A stretch of DNA of 64,000 bases from Ophioderma brevispina. Taxonomy: Eukaryota; Echinodermata; Ophiuroidea; Amphilepidida; Ophiodermatidae. The DNA lies in assembly GCA_023653785.1 (NCBI GenBank), contig JAMKCH010014298.1, positions 1-64,000 on the forward strand, written 5' to 3'. A model generated the notes under the pieces. It did not search any database and had not been told where the DNA came from. It saw only the letters and a program-made list of their open reading frames with translations. The position numbers and the translations under genes were made by a program. Numbering within the stretch: position 1 is the stretch's first letter; every line of letters starts with the position of its first letter. This document shows, piece after piece, positions 12,590-23,659 of this stretch.

Positions 12590-13230
12590 GTTTTTGCATT
12601 CATTTATTGTTGCTAGCAGCAAGTCTGTGTCACAGCCTGGCAACTACTCATCTTAAGTCTGCGTGGGGATAGATCAGTTCAAAATGGAGTTGGCGGCTTC
12701 GCGAAACCTCTATCGAGCTGACCGCCCGTGGTACGCCCCTTCACGGACATAACTAAACCGAGATCACTATCAACATCAGTGGAGCATCGTGCAATCTCCC
12801 AATTGCTGCATGTACGGAACAGATTTTTTCAAACAGCAGGATCCTGAGCTAACACCTCCTGTCTCATCTATCATGTCCTACAGACAACCAAATCCAAGAG
12901 TTTTAAGATCCTCTGTGTGATATCTTCCCCCTTGTCCTGGAAGTGTCCCGTTTCGCTTCCATGTTGGTTTTCAGACTACATGATCTGCCATACCCTCTTT
13001 GGATCCATTCGTAGCAGAGAACTATTTATGTTGACGTTCCTCCTTTTGTCCATGAACTCGGGTTGTTTGCTCACGGATCCTACATAATCATTTGTTTTTA
13101 CACAGACCATGTATTCCGCAGAGTCTTTCAATGACCACCGCGTGTCAAATGCATAAAGTCTGGCCTCATCTCTTTCAGTAAACTCCAGTATCATCATCAT
13201 ACCATGTAGACAGACACAAGTATTAAGTCA
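12590..13230 (-). pseudogene. LINE RT C-terminal part (GVRQGD type), 3' piece
   Basis: Read on the minus strand from 13,230 downwards, this gives the C-terminal region of a LINE polymerase: TCVCLHG (degenerate LYG...ETW region), TERDEARLYAFDTR, LRMDPKRV near 13,000 and TWKRNGTLPGQGGR near 12,940. These follow the familiar order of an AFDTRCL block, a GH-LRMDP block and a TWRR block in LINE proteins whose RT carries GVRQGD. At least two frameshifts are needed to join them. It is the continuation of the RT at 15,043-15,960, separated by an inserted plus-strand LINE. Codons are broken, so it encodes no product. Confidence 0.6.
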
Positions 13231-15006
13231 TTGAGTTGGGGTTCCATACTTCATCTGCAGACTTATTACAATTTACCCCAACCAGAGCCAGGGAATGACG
13301 GTTTTGGTAATTTTTATAATCAAACAATTGCTTATGAAATTGTACAACAACTTACTGCAATATTCAACCTTTCATTATTCACAGGTAGAGTCCCTGAAGA
13401 TCTAAAAGTAGCGCAGGTCGTGCCTATATATAAAAAGATGATAACTGAACTATTTTCAAATTACCGACCAGTTTCACTCCTGCCGACATTTTCTAAGATT
13501 TAAAGAATTGTTTTCAATAGATGCATGAGTTATATAAATACATATGGCATCCTTAATGAACACATTTTGATGTGGGGCAGGGAAAAAACATTCAACTTAT
13601 AGGCCATAATCAAATTAGTTTGAATAATGGAGTCAGCGGTAAAAAACAAGAAACAACAATTGGGAAATTTTTCTAGTACCGTCAAAGCATTTGACCCATA
13701 TTGACCACGATAGATTACTTCATATTAAACCATTAATGGTTCCGGGGAATTGTTTATACATGGTTTTTCACATTAGTAAGCATAGAAACAGTTTGTACGA
13801 TTAATCCCAAACATTCCAATTCAAAAATTACTTTGGTGGTGGTCCTCCAGGGGGATCCATACTAGGCCCCTTATTATTTATACTATATGTTTAATGATAT
13901 TAGTAATTGTTCAAATGTCTAGATTTTAATTTATTTGCAGATGATACGACCATCACGTATTCACACAGAGATATTGAGTCTAAAACATTAATTAATAACG
14001 AATTGGTTGAAGTAAGCAACTGGTTTTAGAGCTAATAAATTGTCTGTTAATGCTCAAAAACCAAAGTTTATGGCTTTAGGAACTCCACATATGACAGCAA
14101 ATATTTGTGGGTGCTGAAAATCTCACAGTGATAATTGTTTTTACGCACAACCAATTAATATCATTCTAAACTATGTTCTTTACCAAGAGTATCTTCAACT
14201 AAATTTTTAGGTGTTTATTAATTGATGAAACCTAACTTGGAAACAACATATTGATTTATATCAAAAACAGTATCACGAAACATTGGCATCATTAACAAGC
14301 TTAACATTTTGTACCGGCCCGATTTTACATCATTATATTGTACTCTTGTTTTACCTTATTTAAATTATGCTATTCTAGCATGGGGTAACGCGCCAAAAAT
14401 TTACTTAAATACACTCTTCAAACTCCAAAAATGGGCTCTTAGAACAATATCAAATGCCCATTATAGAAGCCATACCGCACCATTATTTTCTGAACAGAAC
14501 ATTCTTAATATTTTTGACACTTACAACCTGGATTGGCTTATTTATGTTACAGTACAATAAATCAACTACCAATCTCCTTTGATGGGAATTTTATTCGGCG
14601 TAATGCCATTCATAATTATAATACGAGAAATTCCAATGATTATAATTTGACCAAAACAAAAAAGTTTTTTCAGATCATCAATTAGAACATCCGGACCATT
14701 GCTTTGCAATTCATTACATGAAAATCTAAAAAGTTCAAAATCAGCTAAAACCATTTTAGAAATCAATACAAAAAAACAACTCCTTTATACGATATACTCT
14801 TGAGTAAATTTGTTTATCTTGGGGGCATATGTCTTATTTGGTTATTTTCACCCTTATTCAATGTCTTTCGTAGTTGTATGGAACTTTTAATTTTAGGGGA
14901 TGGCCCGCCTCTTAGCCTTATTGCCCTTTGGCCATCTCCTCCATAATTGTCATTGTATGTGTGATCCTTCATGTATTTGTATTATGTATTATGGAAATTT
15001 GTAATA

Positions 15007-15042
<36 letters not shown>
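13231..15042 (+). pseudogene. LINE (GVPQGS-type RT, CR1/Jockey-like), 5'-truncated
   Basis: This element copies its RNA into DNA at a target site, but here it is broken. In order the plus strand shows the RT entry region with YRPVSLLPTFSKI (ending 13,502), a frameshifted GVPQGSILGPLLF box near 13,850-13,890, an intact LFADDTTI catalytic box at 13,931-13,955, ANKLSVNAQKPKF near 14,033, LPYLNYAILAWGN near 14,350, QKWALRTISNA near 14,440 and a C-terminal NTRNSNDYNL...GPLLCNSLHENLK stretch to about 14,740. The endonuclease is absent. Several frameshifts and stops separate the blocks. The 3' end is a run of ATTG units. Both flanks are pieces of one minus-strand LINE, so this copy inserted into that element. 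Confidence 0.8.
15007..15042 (+). repeat. (ATTG)9, 3' tail of the inserted LINE
   Basis: Nine ATTG units lie exactly where the plus-strand LINE ends and the minus-strand LINE resumes. Short-unit tails of this type are common at the 3' ends of CR1/L2-like and related LINEs. Confidence 0.8.
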
Positions 15043-15960
15043 CCTTTCGAACATACTTAATCACCATGACATTTGAAGTGCTGTACCGCTTTGATGTTTC
15101 CTTCTTTTCCATTTGGACTGAGGAGACTTTGTGCAGGATCTTTGTCTTCTTGGAACTCATTTGCAATCCAAGTTTTTTTTCCAGCTGTTTAAAGTATTGA
15201 TTCGATCGTTTTCAGACATCTTGGTATCTGACTCCTCAAACAGGGTTATGTCCATCCTGCACATTCAGATCTTCAAGCTTCACTTCTGGGTATCTGGAAC
15301 TACGTCTGGTATTTGTGTTAAGCCACTGTTGCTCTTGTCCATAGCAACTCTCATGATATGTCGATAGCCAGACCAAACAGCCAATTGGGGGGGGCAGATA
15401 TCTCCTTGTCTCACACCAGTAATAATTCTGAACCAACTGGAGATAGAGCCATCTGGTCTGTGCAGAGAGTTTTAAAATCAACGATTGATGAGGCAAGGGA
15501 GCTTTTGGTCTGGACACTTCACGATGATTTGGTTGAAGTTGAATATATTATCTATGCGTGAACGGCCTTTTCTGAACCAGGCTTGGTTTCCTCAGTTTTG
15601 CTCACAATCACGGCTCATCTTTTACTCTCAACAGAAGATTTTTCCTGCAATGTCAAGTGGGGATCCCTCTGTTGCTATTGCAATATAAGTTTAGTAACCT
15701 TCTTTGATAGTGGAAGAATTATGCCTCTCCCCGACTTCTTAGGCGTACATCATGTAAGTTTGCATCAGGGAAGTAATATAACACTTCGCTGAGTTATTTC
15801 CTATATCTTACCAATTGTGGTAGGATGTTGTCAAGTGCCTTATTCCTTTACAACATACTGATGGCTTTGCCCAATTCATCTCTGCTAACTAGGCTGGTCT
15901 TGTCCAGTATCAATTTACTTATCAGGAGTTAAAGTTGAAATGTAGAGCTCTTCCTCGTAC
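15043..15960 (-). pseudogene. LINE RT (GVRQGD type, RTE/L1-like), 5' piece
   Basis: Read from 15,960 downwards, the minus strand gives LVSRDELGKAISML, then GRGIILPLSKKVT (the usual LPKKGD entry block), a LRKPSLVQKRPF or QAWFRKGR-like block near 15,560, FNFNQII, TGVRQGDI at about 15,397-15,420, AIDYIMR-like sequence near 15,360, a broken DDITLFEE box near 15,265 and SSKKTKILHKVSS near 15,140. The motif GVRQGD separates it from the GVPQGS elements elsewhere in the window. A G run at 15,387-15,394 replaces the LSPLLF part. The catalytic box is frameshifted (VQDGHN or RMDITLFE depending on frame). It is 5'-truncated with no endonuclease seen. Confidence 0.7.
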
Positions 15961-16284
15961 TTTAAATATAATGACCTAACGGTTTACTACAACGTATTAC
16001 AAAAATTCATTGGTTGCATGAGGCTTGAATTTTGCTTCGATAACCTTAAACTTTTTTTTATATAATCAAAGGAGTAGCCTCCCCAGCTGTGAAAAAAATC
16101 CAAATGGGTAGTATGATAATGTAGCGTGTTGGACCTTTCATGAGGTTAATCATAATAAGGTTGAAGAATATTCGGATGATGTATCGTTACGAATTATGAT
16201 ATGCCATAGGATGTGTGTTGTGATAATGTGATCAGTGGTTCCGACCAAAGTTAGCGAGGTCGTATTCTAACGTGCTCTACATCA

Positions 16285-16425
16285 GTGAATTATTCCGCAG
16301 CAAGCACGCACGAACCCCCCGCACACACCACACACACCCACCCACTACACACCGTTCCACACACACACACAAACACACACACACTTAAACACACCACACA
16401 CCACTCAAACACGCACATTTTCGAT
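16285..16425 (+). repeat. CA-rich microsatellite region
   Basis: Imperfect ACACAC and CACACC runs, densest at 16,318-16,390. Open frames on both strands here are low-complexity artefacts. Confidence 0.85.
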
Positions 16426-17340
16426 TTTACTAACGAACCAGAACAACACATAGGGAATAGTAGATATATATACTCGTGGGTTAATGAAGTACTAAAAATA
16501 TAATCAATTCGAGTATGTAGACGATTTCCCGCTGACCGGAATTCACATTGATGGACCATTATTCGAGAACTTTCACTCAGTGGAATGAACTAGGTAACCT
16601 TGGCTCTGAGTTTGCGCAGGGAGATCAAGAAATCGTCTATTAAACCTGAAACTGAATAGCCTACCCAATCATGCTAATAGGTATATTTCTCTCAATTTGA
16701 ATAGTCCTTTGATAATGCTAGTTTCTGCAGTGTATTAGTACACTTTGACACTTCGTCCTAAAACGGTCACTTTTACATTATATTTTTTAAAAAGGTTGAT
16801 AAGACAAGTTGAAAAGCAAGGGGTAATGCATCTAAAGACTCAAGACGGTATCTGAATCATCCAGTACAATCCTTCCAACTTATCAGAAGACTTAAAAGAC
16901 AATTGAATGGGCCTCAATCTTACATATCCCTTGATAAATACAAGAATGGAAGCCAGTGTGGTTACTTATTGCAAATTGACTCCTCGGTTTAAGGAGAGAC
17001 ATCTTTTTATATAAAATCAATTAGATGATCGGATTTAAACCTTAATGTAGTTTCAACCTAGTTCAAGTGTTAACCAATTCAATATACTGCAATGAAGTTG
17101 AAATAATTTCAATCCAGTTAAAGAGTGCCATCCGATTTTCAATGACGCATGCAGTTGCATCCAATTAAATCCAGTTACTTGGTCCAATTGAACACTTATT
17201 CTTAATGTCTATGTGCGAGAGTGTAAACCTGTTGTAGGCTGAAAGAAGGGTTAGCATTACTGAACTGGTTCAAGAGAACTTGGGAGTCCATGCATAACGT
17301 TTGTGTCTCAGCATGTCGTTATTTACGCAGAGGGCTAATG
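16426..17340. other. No gene seen; weak CAATTGA-type repetition
   Basis: From about 16,885 to 17,200 short motifs such as AATTGAA, CCAATT and TCCAGTTA recur irregularly. There is no coding signal. Confidence 0.35.
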
Positions 17341-17429
17341 AGCATTTAACAGTTGGGGGGGGGGGGGGTCGCACTATGTAGTGCAATCGCCACTAATTTT
17401 GAAAGGCAGCTCATTTATTGTTATCTTGA

Positions 17430-18060
17430 AATGTTATGTATCCTTCAGGATGTAGGTTAAAACTTGAGTTTTTGGTTTAAGAGGAAACCTGATCTTACTC
17501 TTGACACTACTGTCATCGCACGAAGACCCACACCGACCATTAGTAGGGTATAACCAGAATCCCATTCTAGAAGTTGGGGAAGAAGGTTTGAAAATGTTTT
17601 TTCTATAGTTTGAAGGGTGCTGAATCCATATTTTTGGGTCCAACCTCTGGGAATGTGGGGAACTTTGTAAATAAGGAGGTAAAATTAGTATAGGGGTAAA
17701 TTTGAAATCAAGTCAACTGTGTTTGAAAATGTACACCAATGGATTTGTCCATTATAAGGATTAAAAAAGTATAGTTTGTATAGGTTCCGACCTTTATTAC
17801 ACCGCACAGCCTGATCAGGTATCAAGGTCCATTGTTGGGAAACAAATCCAATTCTCAGATTTTGTTGAAACCGGTGTCAATTATTGGCCCTGGTCATACT
17901 GACCATCTATTAAAACCAATGTAGATCTTTTTGCTTCGTTCAACACAGTGAAGTAATCACACCTCTTTTCACAGATTATCTCTCAAAGATGTCACGTGTT
18001 GAAGAATCACCTATGTATCCTTCAGACACTGACTATGCCGAGGGCGCTAAATCCTACTAA
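17430..18060. repeat. Half copy of the foldback family module
   Basis: A G14 run at 17,355-17,368 precedes this stretch. The block at about 17,690-17,780 (ATAGGGGTAAATTTGAAA, then ATAAGGATTAAAAAAG, then TATAGTTTGT) matches the module seen at 52,360-52,455 and 57,510-57,615. No opposing arm is evident, so this is a single-arm remnant. The 69-residue minus-strand frame at 17,434-17,643 has no recognised domain. Confidence 0.45.
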
Positions 18061-18229
18061 TTCGTCTGCAGGATACCTTAACAAGCTAAATACTACACAT
18101 GTAGCTGATGGAAGATAACTCACCGACAAGCCCGCACACCGCCTTTTGCTCGGTTGTATAACGGACGGTGTTTCTTCAAGTTAACATTAGTCGTTTAATT
18201 CGTTTAATTATAAACCATTTATTTCGTAT

Positions 18230-18400
18230 TGCCAATGCTTTACGTACCGCTTGAAGTTAGGTGAAAGTAGTTAGTTAATGTGTCCAAAACCTCTCTGATA
18301 TTAAGGATGTTGATATTGGGATCCCTCTGGGGTTCCATTCTGGTCCCCTAATAATTATCATTTTAAGGTCGTTCGCTTTTACTCGGCTATATGGCTATAT
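18230..18400 (+). pseudogene. Possible RT remnant
   Basis: The plus strand near 18,290-18,360 reads LSDIKDVDIGIPLGFHSGPL, which resembles the GVPQGSILGPL box with the positions before it (an S..K.V.IG pattern). No other RT motif is nearby, so this would be a fragment of under 200 bp. Chance similarity is possible. Confidence 0.3.
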
Positions 18401-20845
18401 GTTCCGTGTGTCTCCCAAACAATTGACACTTTGTAATTTGTTGGCGCTTTTGTAATTAAGTGTAGTTTCCCAGTGGTGCAACATGGAGGGAGTTCATACC
18501 TAATATGCTTAAGCATTACTAGAAGGGTCTCACGGTGATACCAACTGTCATTAAAGGATTTTAAATTTTTGTTTCAGGTTATTCGTTTGTGACTGTCTCA
18601 TTTTAGCATTGGATTTTAACTCTTGGACCCGTGCTAGGCAATTTACTGGCCTCTCAACAAGATTTTAGCGGCAAAGATTGGCCGGTGGTGACACGCAGGC
18701 AGTACAATTGTGTGGGCACCTAGCGATATCTCGTATTACCGTTTCATGAACACACTATAGAGGCGAGATATTATGTCCTAGAAATTCAAGGGCGTTTATG
18801 GGGGGGCGGCCAGAATTGCCTGTGGTCTCCTAGCTGTAGCATGTTTTTCAGTTTCACTTGCGCTAAAATCACTGAAACCACTGAAGCGAATCTGGGAATT
18901 ATGTGATTCTCTTTTGATTAAAATTTACCCATTTTCAGTGAACCGTCCCGTCACTTTATTTTTGACATTTTGATAGCTGCACCAAGGCAAGTTTCTACAG
19001 ATTATACGTGTAGTTAGGATCCAAGGTCGTGTAAGACTTTACATGCCTTGTTGTCACTCTGGGGCAAATTGATGAAATATTTCAAGATAGGTTTCCTGTT
19101 ACTAATCTATTGGAACGATTAGGTGTGTTTTGTGCAAATAATATTACTCTTCATCTTACCCAACTGAACTTCGTTGCTAACGGGGATCAATTTGGCCAAT
19201 TGTTTCCAAATTCAACAAACCTTGACCATTGCAACTATACTTACTTACGCTGTCGGCATAACGCAGAACACATGTACGTATAATTATTCTGAGTCCAAAC
19301 TGAACAACCCTTGATTTTCCTTGTCTTCATATGAAAGCATGCTTCAGCAAATTCATAAAAATACAAAATTTGAGTTAAATAAAAAATACCCCATTTGGGA
19401 AGGACTTTTTGTAGCTGATTCATCAGTTAAAATGATTGCTTTAACTTTTTCCAGCCGGAAGATTGTTTTGAAATAGGTGTTGTGGCTTTATCTTCGAGTC
19501 CTTAGTTATGTCCCACAATGGCTGGCAGAAGTCTCTTCGGCGATTGCGTATGGCGAACGCTGTCTTGAACATTACATCCGGTGAAATCCACATAATGCCG
19601 CAACTTGCAGTAGCATCGCAAAGGTAAATTAAATCACGCTTATGGTAACGTTATTACTTTCAATCCTGCAATTACTTCACTATATACACACGCACAGCAT
19701 TTATGTACTGAACCAAGTTAATATTTTAAATCAATCTTATATTTGAAACTTGATGAAAATAATCATACTTCTTCGTTTACCATCTGCCGCGTGTTTCTGT
19801 TTGGACGGATTGCCACATCTAGTCCCTCCTGACATTGTTCCCTTTTTAACATAAGCGACCTCTCCTTATTTTATTGTCTTGTCCCCTCGTCTTGTCTTGT
19901 CCCCTCGGCTCGTCTTGTTATGTCTTTTGTCCTGTCCTTGCCGATATATTACTTCTTAAATACGCTATTTTCAAGGTGGTCCAATCTTAAAGCTTTTAAA
20001 GTTTAAATTGCCTCTCCTTCATATTCAAGTCAAATAAGATAATCTATATCCTTTAGTTTACTTGGTCACATTGGAATGAATTATTTCATATATAATTATT
20101 TTCATATCATATTTATACTATTTATCTTTCTTTGAATTCTGAATCTCTAGATTTTTTTCTAATTTTGTATATTGATATAATTGCATTCCAAGACTTGTAT
20201 CAGGACTCACTTTGGCATTCATGAACTTTTGTTTTACGTTATTCTGATGTTTATGTATTTTGAGATATATGTAAAAACTTGACTTGAACTTGAACTTGAT
20301 TTGAAACCCTACTTTGCTTTTCATGTGTCATTTAAATCCCACACTTTCCTGCTATTATTATATATCAATAGAACGCTGGGAACTCAAGAATGAACAAAAT
20401 GGTTTCGATTTTTATCTTACTCCATAAATCACTAAGGGCTTAAAAACTGCCAAGAGTTTATGAATTTCCATACGCCCAAAACTAGTAAAAACATTCAACC
20501 ATTACCTTGTTATAATGCGTGACGTAGGCGAATTAAGCGGTATTCTGCATGATTTACCATATTATTTGCAATGTAAAGAAGAGAATGAATATGACAAGTT
20601 GCAAACAACGGATACTCGGTACGGTATACAGTCCGTAGGGGAAGTGATTTCACTTGCAATTAAGTTATAACTGCCACTTTTCATTATTCTTTCGTACACT
20701 TAATAATATGTCCAAATACCATTTCGATATGTATGAATGTTTGCAGATTTCTACTTATGTAAAGCAATACTCTTTGACGCGGGTCATGAACTACCGTTGC
20801 TGCCCTTCTTCTGCGTGAGTTATGGTAATATAATTATAGGGGGGC
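18401..20845. other. No gene seen
   Basis: This is mixed sequence with a short TCTTGTCCCCTCG-type repeat at about 19,875-19,935. An 80-codon stretch without stops lies at about 19,020-19,285 on the plus strand but has no start codon and no family resemblance. Confidence 0.45.
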
Positions 20846-20846
20846 C

Positions 20847-21239
20847 CAGTTGGCGTAGCTAGGATTTTCATATTGGGGGGGGCCAGTGTCGCATCTCAAC
20901 CGACAGAAAATGGGTAGGGTCCAGGGGCCCGCCTTAGGGCCCCTGTTGGGGTCCAGGGCGAATCCCGGTGGGGGTCGAGGGGGCGAACCCCCTGAAAAAT
21001 TTTTGTTTTTATATGCTTACAATGTCTTCTGAGTGCTAATTTTTTGTACGATTTTGTAAAATTACTTGTCACCCGCTGACCATTGACCTTTAAACCTATA
21101 CTTTATTGCCGACAATCCGGCCTGCACGTGCCATGACCTGAATTTTTCAAGTGAACCGACGTTCTCATCTCAACCGACGAAACCAATTAATTGTGGGGGG
21201 GGGGGGCGGCCCCCCTGCCCCTCTGGCGTTACTCCACTG
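20847..21239. mobile_element. hAT-like MITE, about 390 bp
   Basis: The left end CAGTTGGCGTAGCTAGG and the right end, which reads CAGTGGAGTAACGCCAGAGG on the minus strand, form imperfect terminal inverted repeats of the CAGTGGCGTA type. G-rich tracts lie just inside both ends (about 20,874 and 21,197). No transposase is present. Flanks are G-rich and give no clean target duplication. Confidence 0.55.
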
Positions 21240-21241
21240 AG

Positions 21242-21560
21242 TGGGGGACCATAATGCACAGATCTCATGGGAGTGTGCACATCTGGATACAATTTTGGTA
21301 CGCAAGTATTTTATGCATTGATTTCCAAAAAAGTTTTATTTAAATACAACCTATTGGCTTATAGCTTTGTATTATGTGGTGAAACTGCAAAAGGTAAAAA
21401 AGTCAATTTTTGGTTTGTACAGGGTAAAAAATTAAAAGTTGCTCATTTTTGTAACACTTGTGCCATGTTGGACTAAATATTGTTTGGTTATTAACCAAAA
21501 TAGCGAATAAAGTCCCCAGCTATTGGCAGCTATTGGATTCTTATGTTCTCGTTTTCTTAT
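21242..21560 (+). repeat. Foldback family, half copy
   Basis: The order of blocks matches 9,165-9,640: ATGCACAGATCTCATG, TGTGCACATCTGGATA, a GGTGAAACTG block, TACAGGGTAAAAAATTAAA, GGTTATTAACCAAAA and AGCTATTGGCAGC. It directly abuts the hAT-like MITE on its left. The 69-residue frame at 21,267-21,476 lies wholly within the repeat. Confidence 0.55.
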
Positions 21561-21889
21561 GTAACGAATGGATAGGAAAGTGTGTGGACTGTAAAGCTCC
21601 ACGGACAAGCCGCCACGCACTAATTTTATTTAAGCATATGTGCTGATATTATCCTGAAAATAAATCTTATTCCTGATTTCCCGTGCATCTTTTAAACACT
21701 AGTGTACTACAAAAGAGTTCAGTGAAAGTAAAGTGTTATTTACTATTAATGCGTATAGTTACCATTCACCAGTTATTTCCTTAAATCATTTCAGGACGAT
21801 TTGTTTGTGGAGGCTTTGGAGCTATGTAATACAATTCTTCAAAAAGGTAGGTATATACATGTAAATTATAGGTTCGTCAGTTTCTCAAC

Positions 21890-22165
21890 AGCATCTCATC
21901 ATCATCATCATAATCATCGATCATCATTTAAGGTAGCCATAATCATATTCTTGCATCACATTATCTTATCAGGCCATCGTATCGTGTTACCGTTATCTTA
22001 ATCATCATCGTCATCACTCATCAAAACGTCGTCATCATAATCAATCATCATCATCATAAAGTCGTCATCATCAATTTTTTTTTCCCCATTTTTTCATCAT
22101 CATAAACGTCGTTAATAGTCATCATCATACTTGCAACATCGTCATCAGAATCGTAATCGTTTATT
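21890..22165 (+). repeat. CAT/ATC-rich trinucleotide region
   Basis: Repeated ATCATC and CATCAT stretches are interspersed with GTCGTCATC variants over about 270 bp. This is a diverged trinucleotide microsatellite. Confidence 0.85.
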
Positions 22166-22499
22166 TCTAACGATCATTTAAAAATGCAATGTGTTGTTTC
22201 TGAAGACAGATAACGTATCTGCGCTACAGAAGAAAGAAGATTAGGAAAAGAAAATTAAACATTTTAAAAACTGGACCTATTCCGGGTGAAAAAAGAAAGG
22301 TACAAGGCACTATGTCTAATGTGAAGAAATCATTAAGGTAAGAGTCAGTGATATCATCTGAACCGCGTGATGGAGTAGTTTGTCAGTAGAGTTGCGAGTC
22401 AAAGAAAAATGACTTAGTTTAGTAGCTGACAGGCCAGTGCAAGACATCCACAGAACTGCATACCTCACCTCGCTTTTCAAAATGTATTTAGATAAATAC

Positions 22500-22895
22500 C
22501 TCTAGTGGGACCTTGAAAAATATTGTATAGCTAGTAAATTATTTGATGTCCTTGGAACATGAGAAAATTATTGGACATCATTCTAGCACAATTGGAGCAC
22601 TGTGAAATTATGACCCAGTATAAACATTGTAATGTAAATTTAAAGGGTGCGCCCACAGGTGGAGTGCCCACCTCTTTGTCTTGGCATTTGGGACAGACTC
22701 CATCATTAATGTTGCTGTGGGGGTTCGCCACTCCCTCCCGCACAGCGAGTCGCTTTTCCACTCCTGGGTAAAAGAGAGGCAAGCGAGTAAAAAGTGCCTT
22801 GCACAAGTGCACACCACATTGGCGACATCGGGCTCGAACCCAAAACCTCATGCTCATGAGGCGAACGCTGATCCAAGTGCGCCACATACCCCCTT
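22500..22895 (-). mobile_element. tRNA-derived SINE-like element
   Basis: The minus strand starts with a tRNA-like head. An A-box-like TGGCGCACTTGG lies at plus 22,872-22,884, an anticodon-arm-like inverted pair CCTCATGAGCATGAGG follows, and a B-box GGGTTCGAGCCC lies at plus 22,830-22,841. After it comes CACTTGTGCAAGGCAC, a phrase similar to one in the 45.8 kb SINE, and a body running to about 22,500. Open frames on both strands over 22,531-22,902 are shadows in this element. Confidence 0.6.
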
Positions 22896-22984
22896 ACATT
22901 GAGTGTGGGAATATTTTTTACCCCCCCCCATTAAAAACGTTTTGCCAAAATCAAATGCAGCTATCAAAACACGGGTATTAAAAT

Positions 22985-23465
22985 GGTGATTGCCAATTGG
23001 TCTAATCCCAATTGGTCTAATGGCCACTTTAGCTAACTCCAATTGGTCTAATAACTTAGTCTAATGACCATTAGGCTATTAACCAGTTAGTCTAAAAAAA
23101 GGCCAGTGTCTGATATTTATCTGGTCTAAACTCATATCGTCTAATATCCATATCGTCTATAACCGAATTGATCTATGCCGTGGTCTAATACACATCTGGT
23201 CTAATAGGCCATGTGGTCTTAATATCCATCTGGTCTAATATCCGTTTGGTCTAAAACCCATTTGAGCTCTAATATCCATCTGCGTCTAACATCCATTTGG
23301 TCTAATAAATCCATGTGGTCTAATATCCATCTGGTGCTAATATCCATTTGGTCTAAAACCCATTTGTTCTAATACCATTCTGGTATAAATCCATTTGGGC
23401 TAATACCACTTGGTCTAATATCCATTTGGTCTAATGTCATTGTCTAATGCAATGGTCTAATAGTT
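22985..23465 (+). repeat. ~17 bp minisatellite, array 1
   Basis: The unit is close to TTTGGTCTAATATCCAT, with variants ATTGGTCTAATGGCC and CTGGTCTAATATCC. Roughly 25 diverged units are present. The reverse complement of the same unit forms the array at 32,626-33,056. Confidence 0.85.
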
Positions 23466-23659
23466 AAATCTATGATACTTATATCTTGAGTCCGATGGGA
23501 AGATTTTTTTTGGAAAGACAAAAGAAAAGGTAGGAGCATGTAAATTTGAAATTATAAGGATAAAAAAAATAAGTGTATTTGACCGTGTTTTTTAAGCATG
23601 ATTTAAATAATGAAATAATTAACCTTTTTTCTCTATTTTCATATGATACCCACTTCCAT

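Noticed and set aside
22985..23465. Array resembling a CRISPR locus
   Set aside because: The repeat unit is ~17 bp with no unique spacers of constant length, and the window is eukaryotic. It is a minisatellite.
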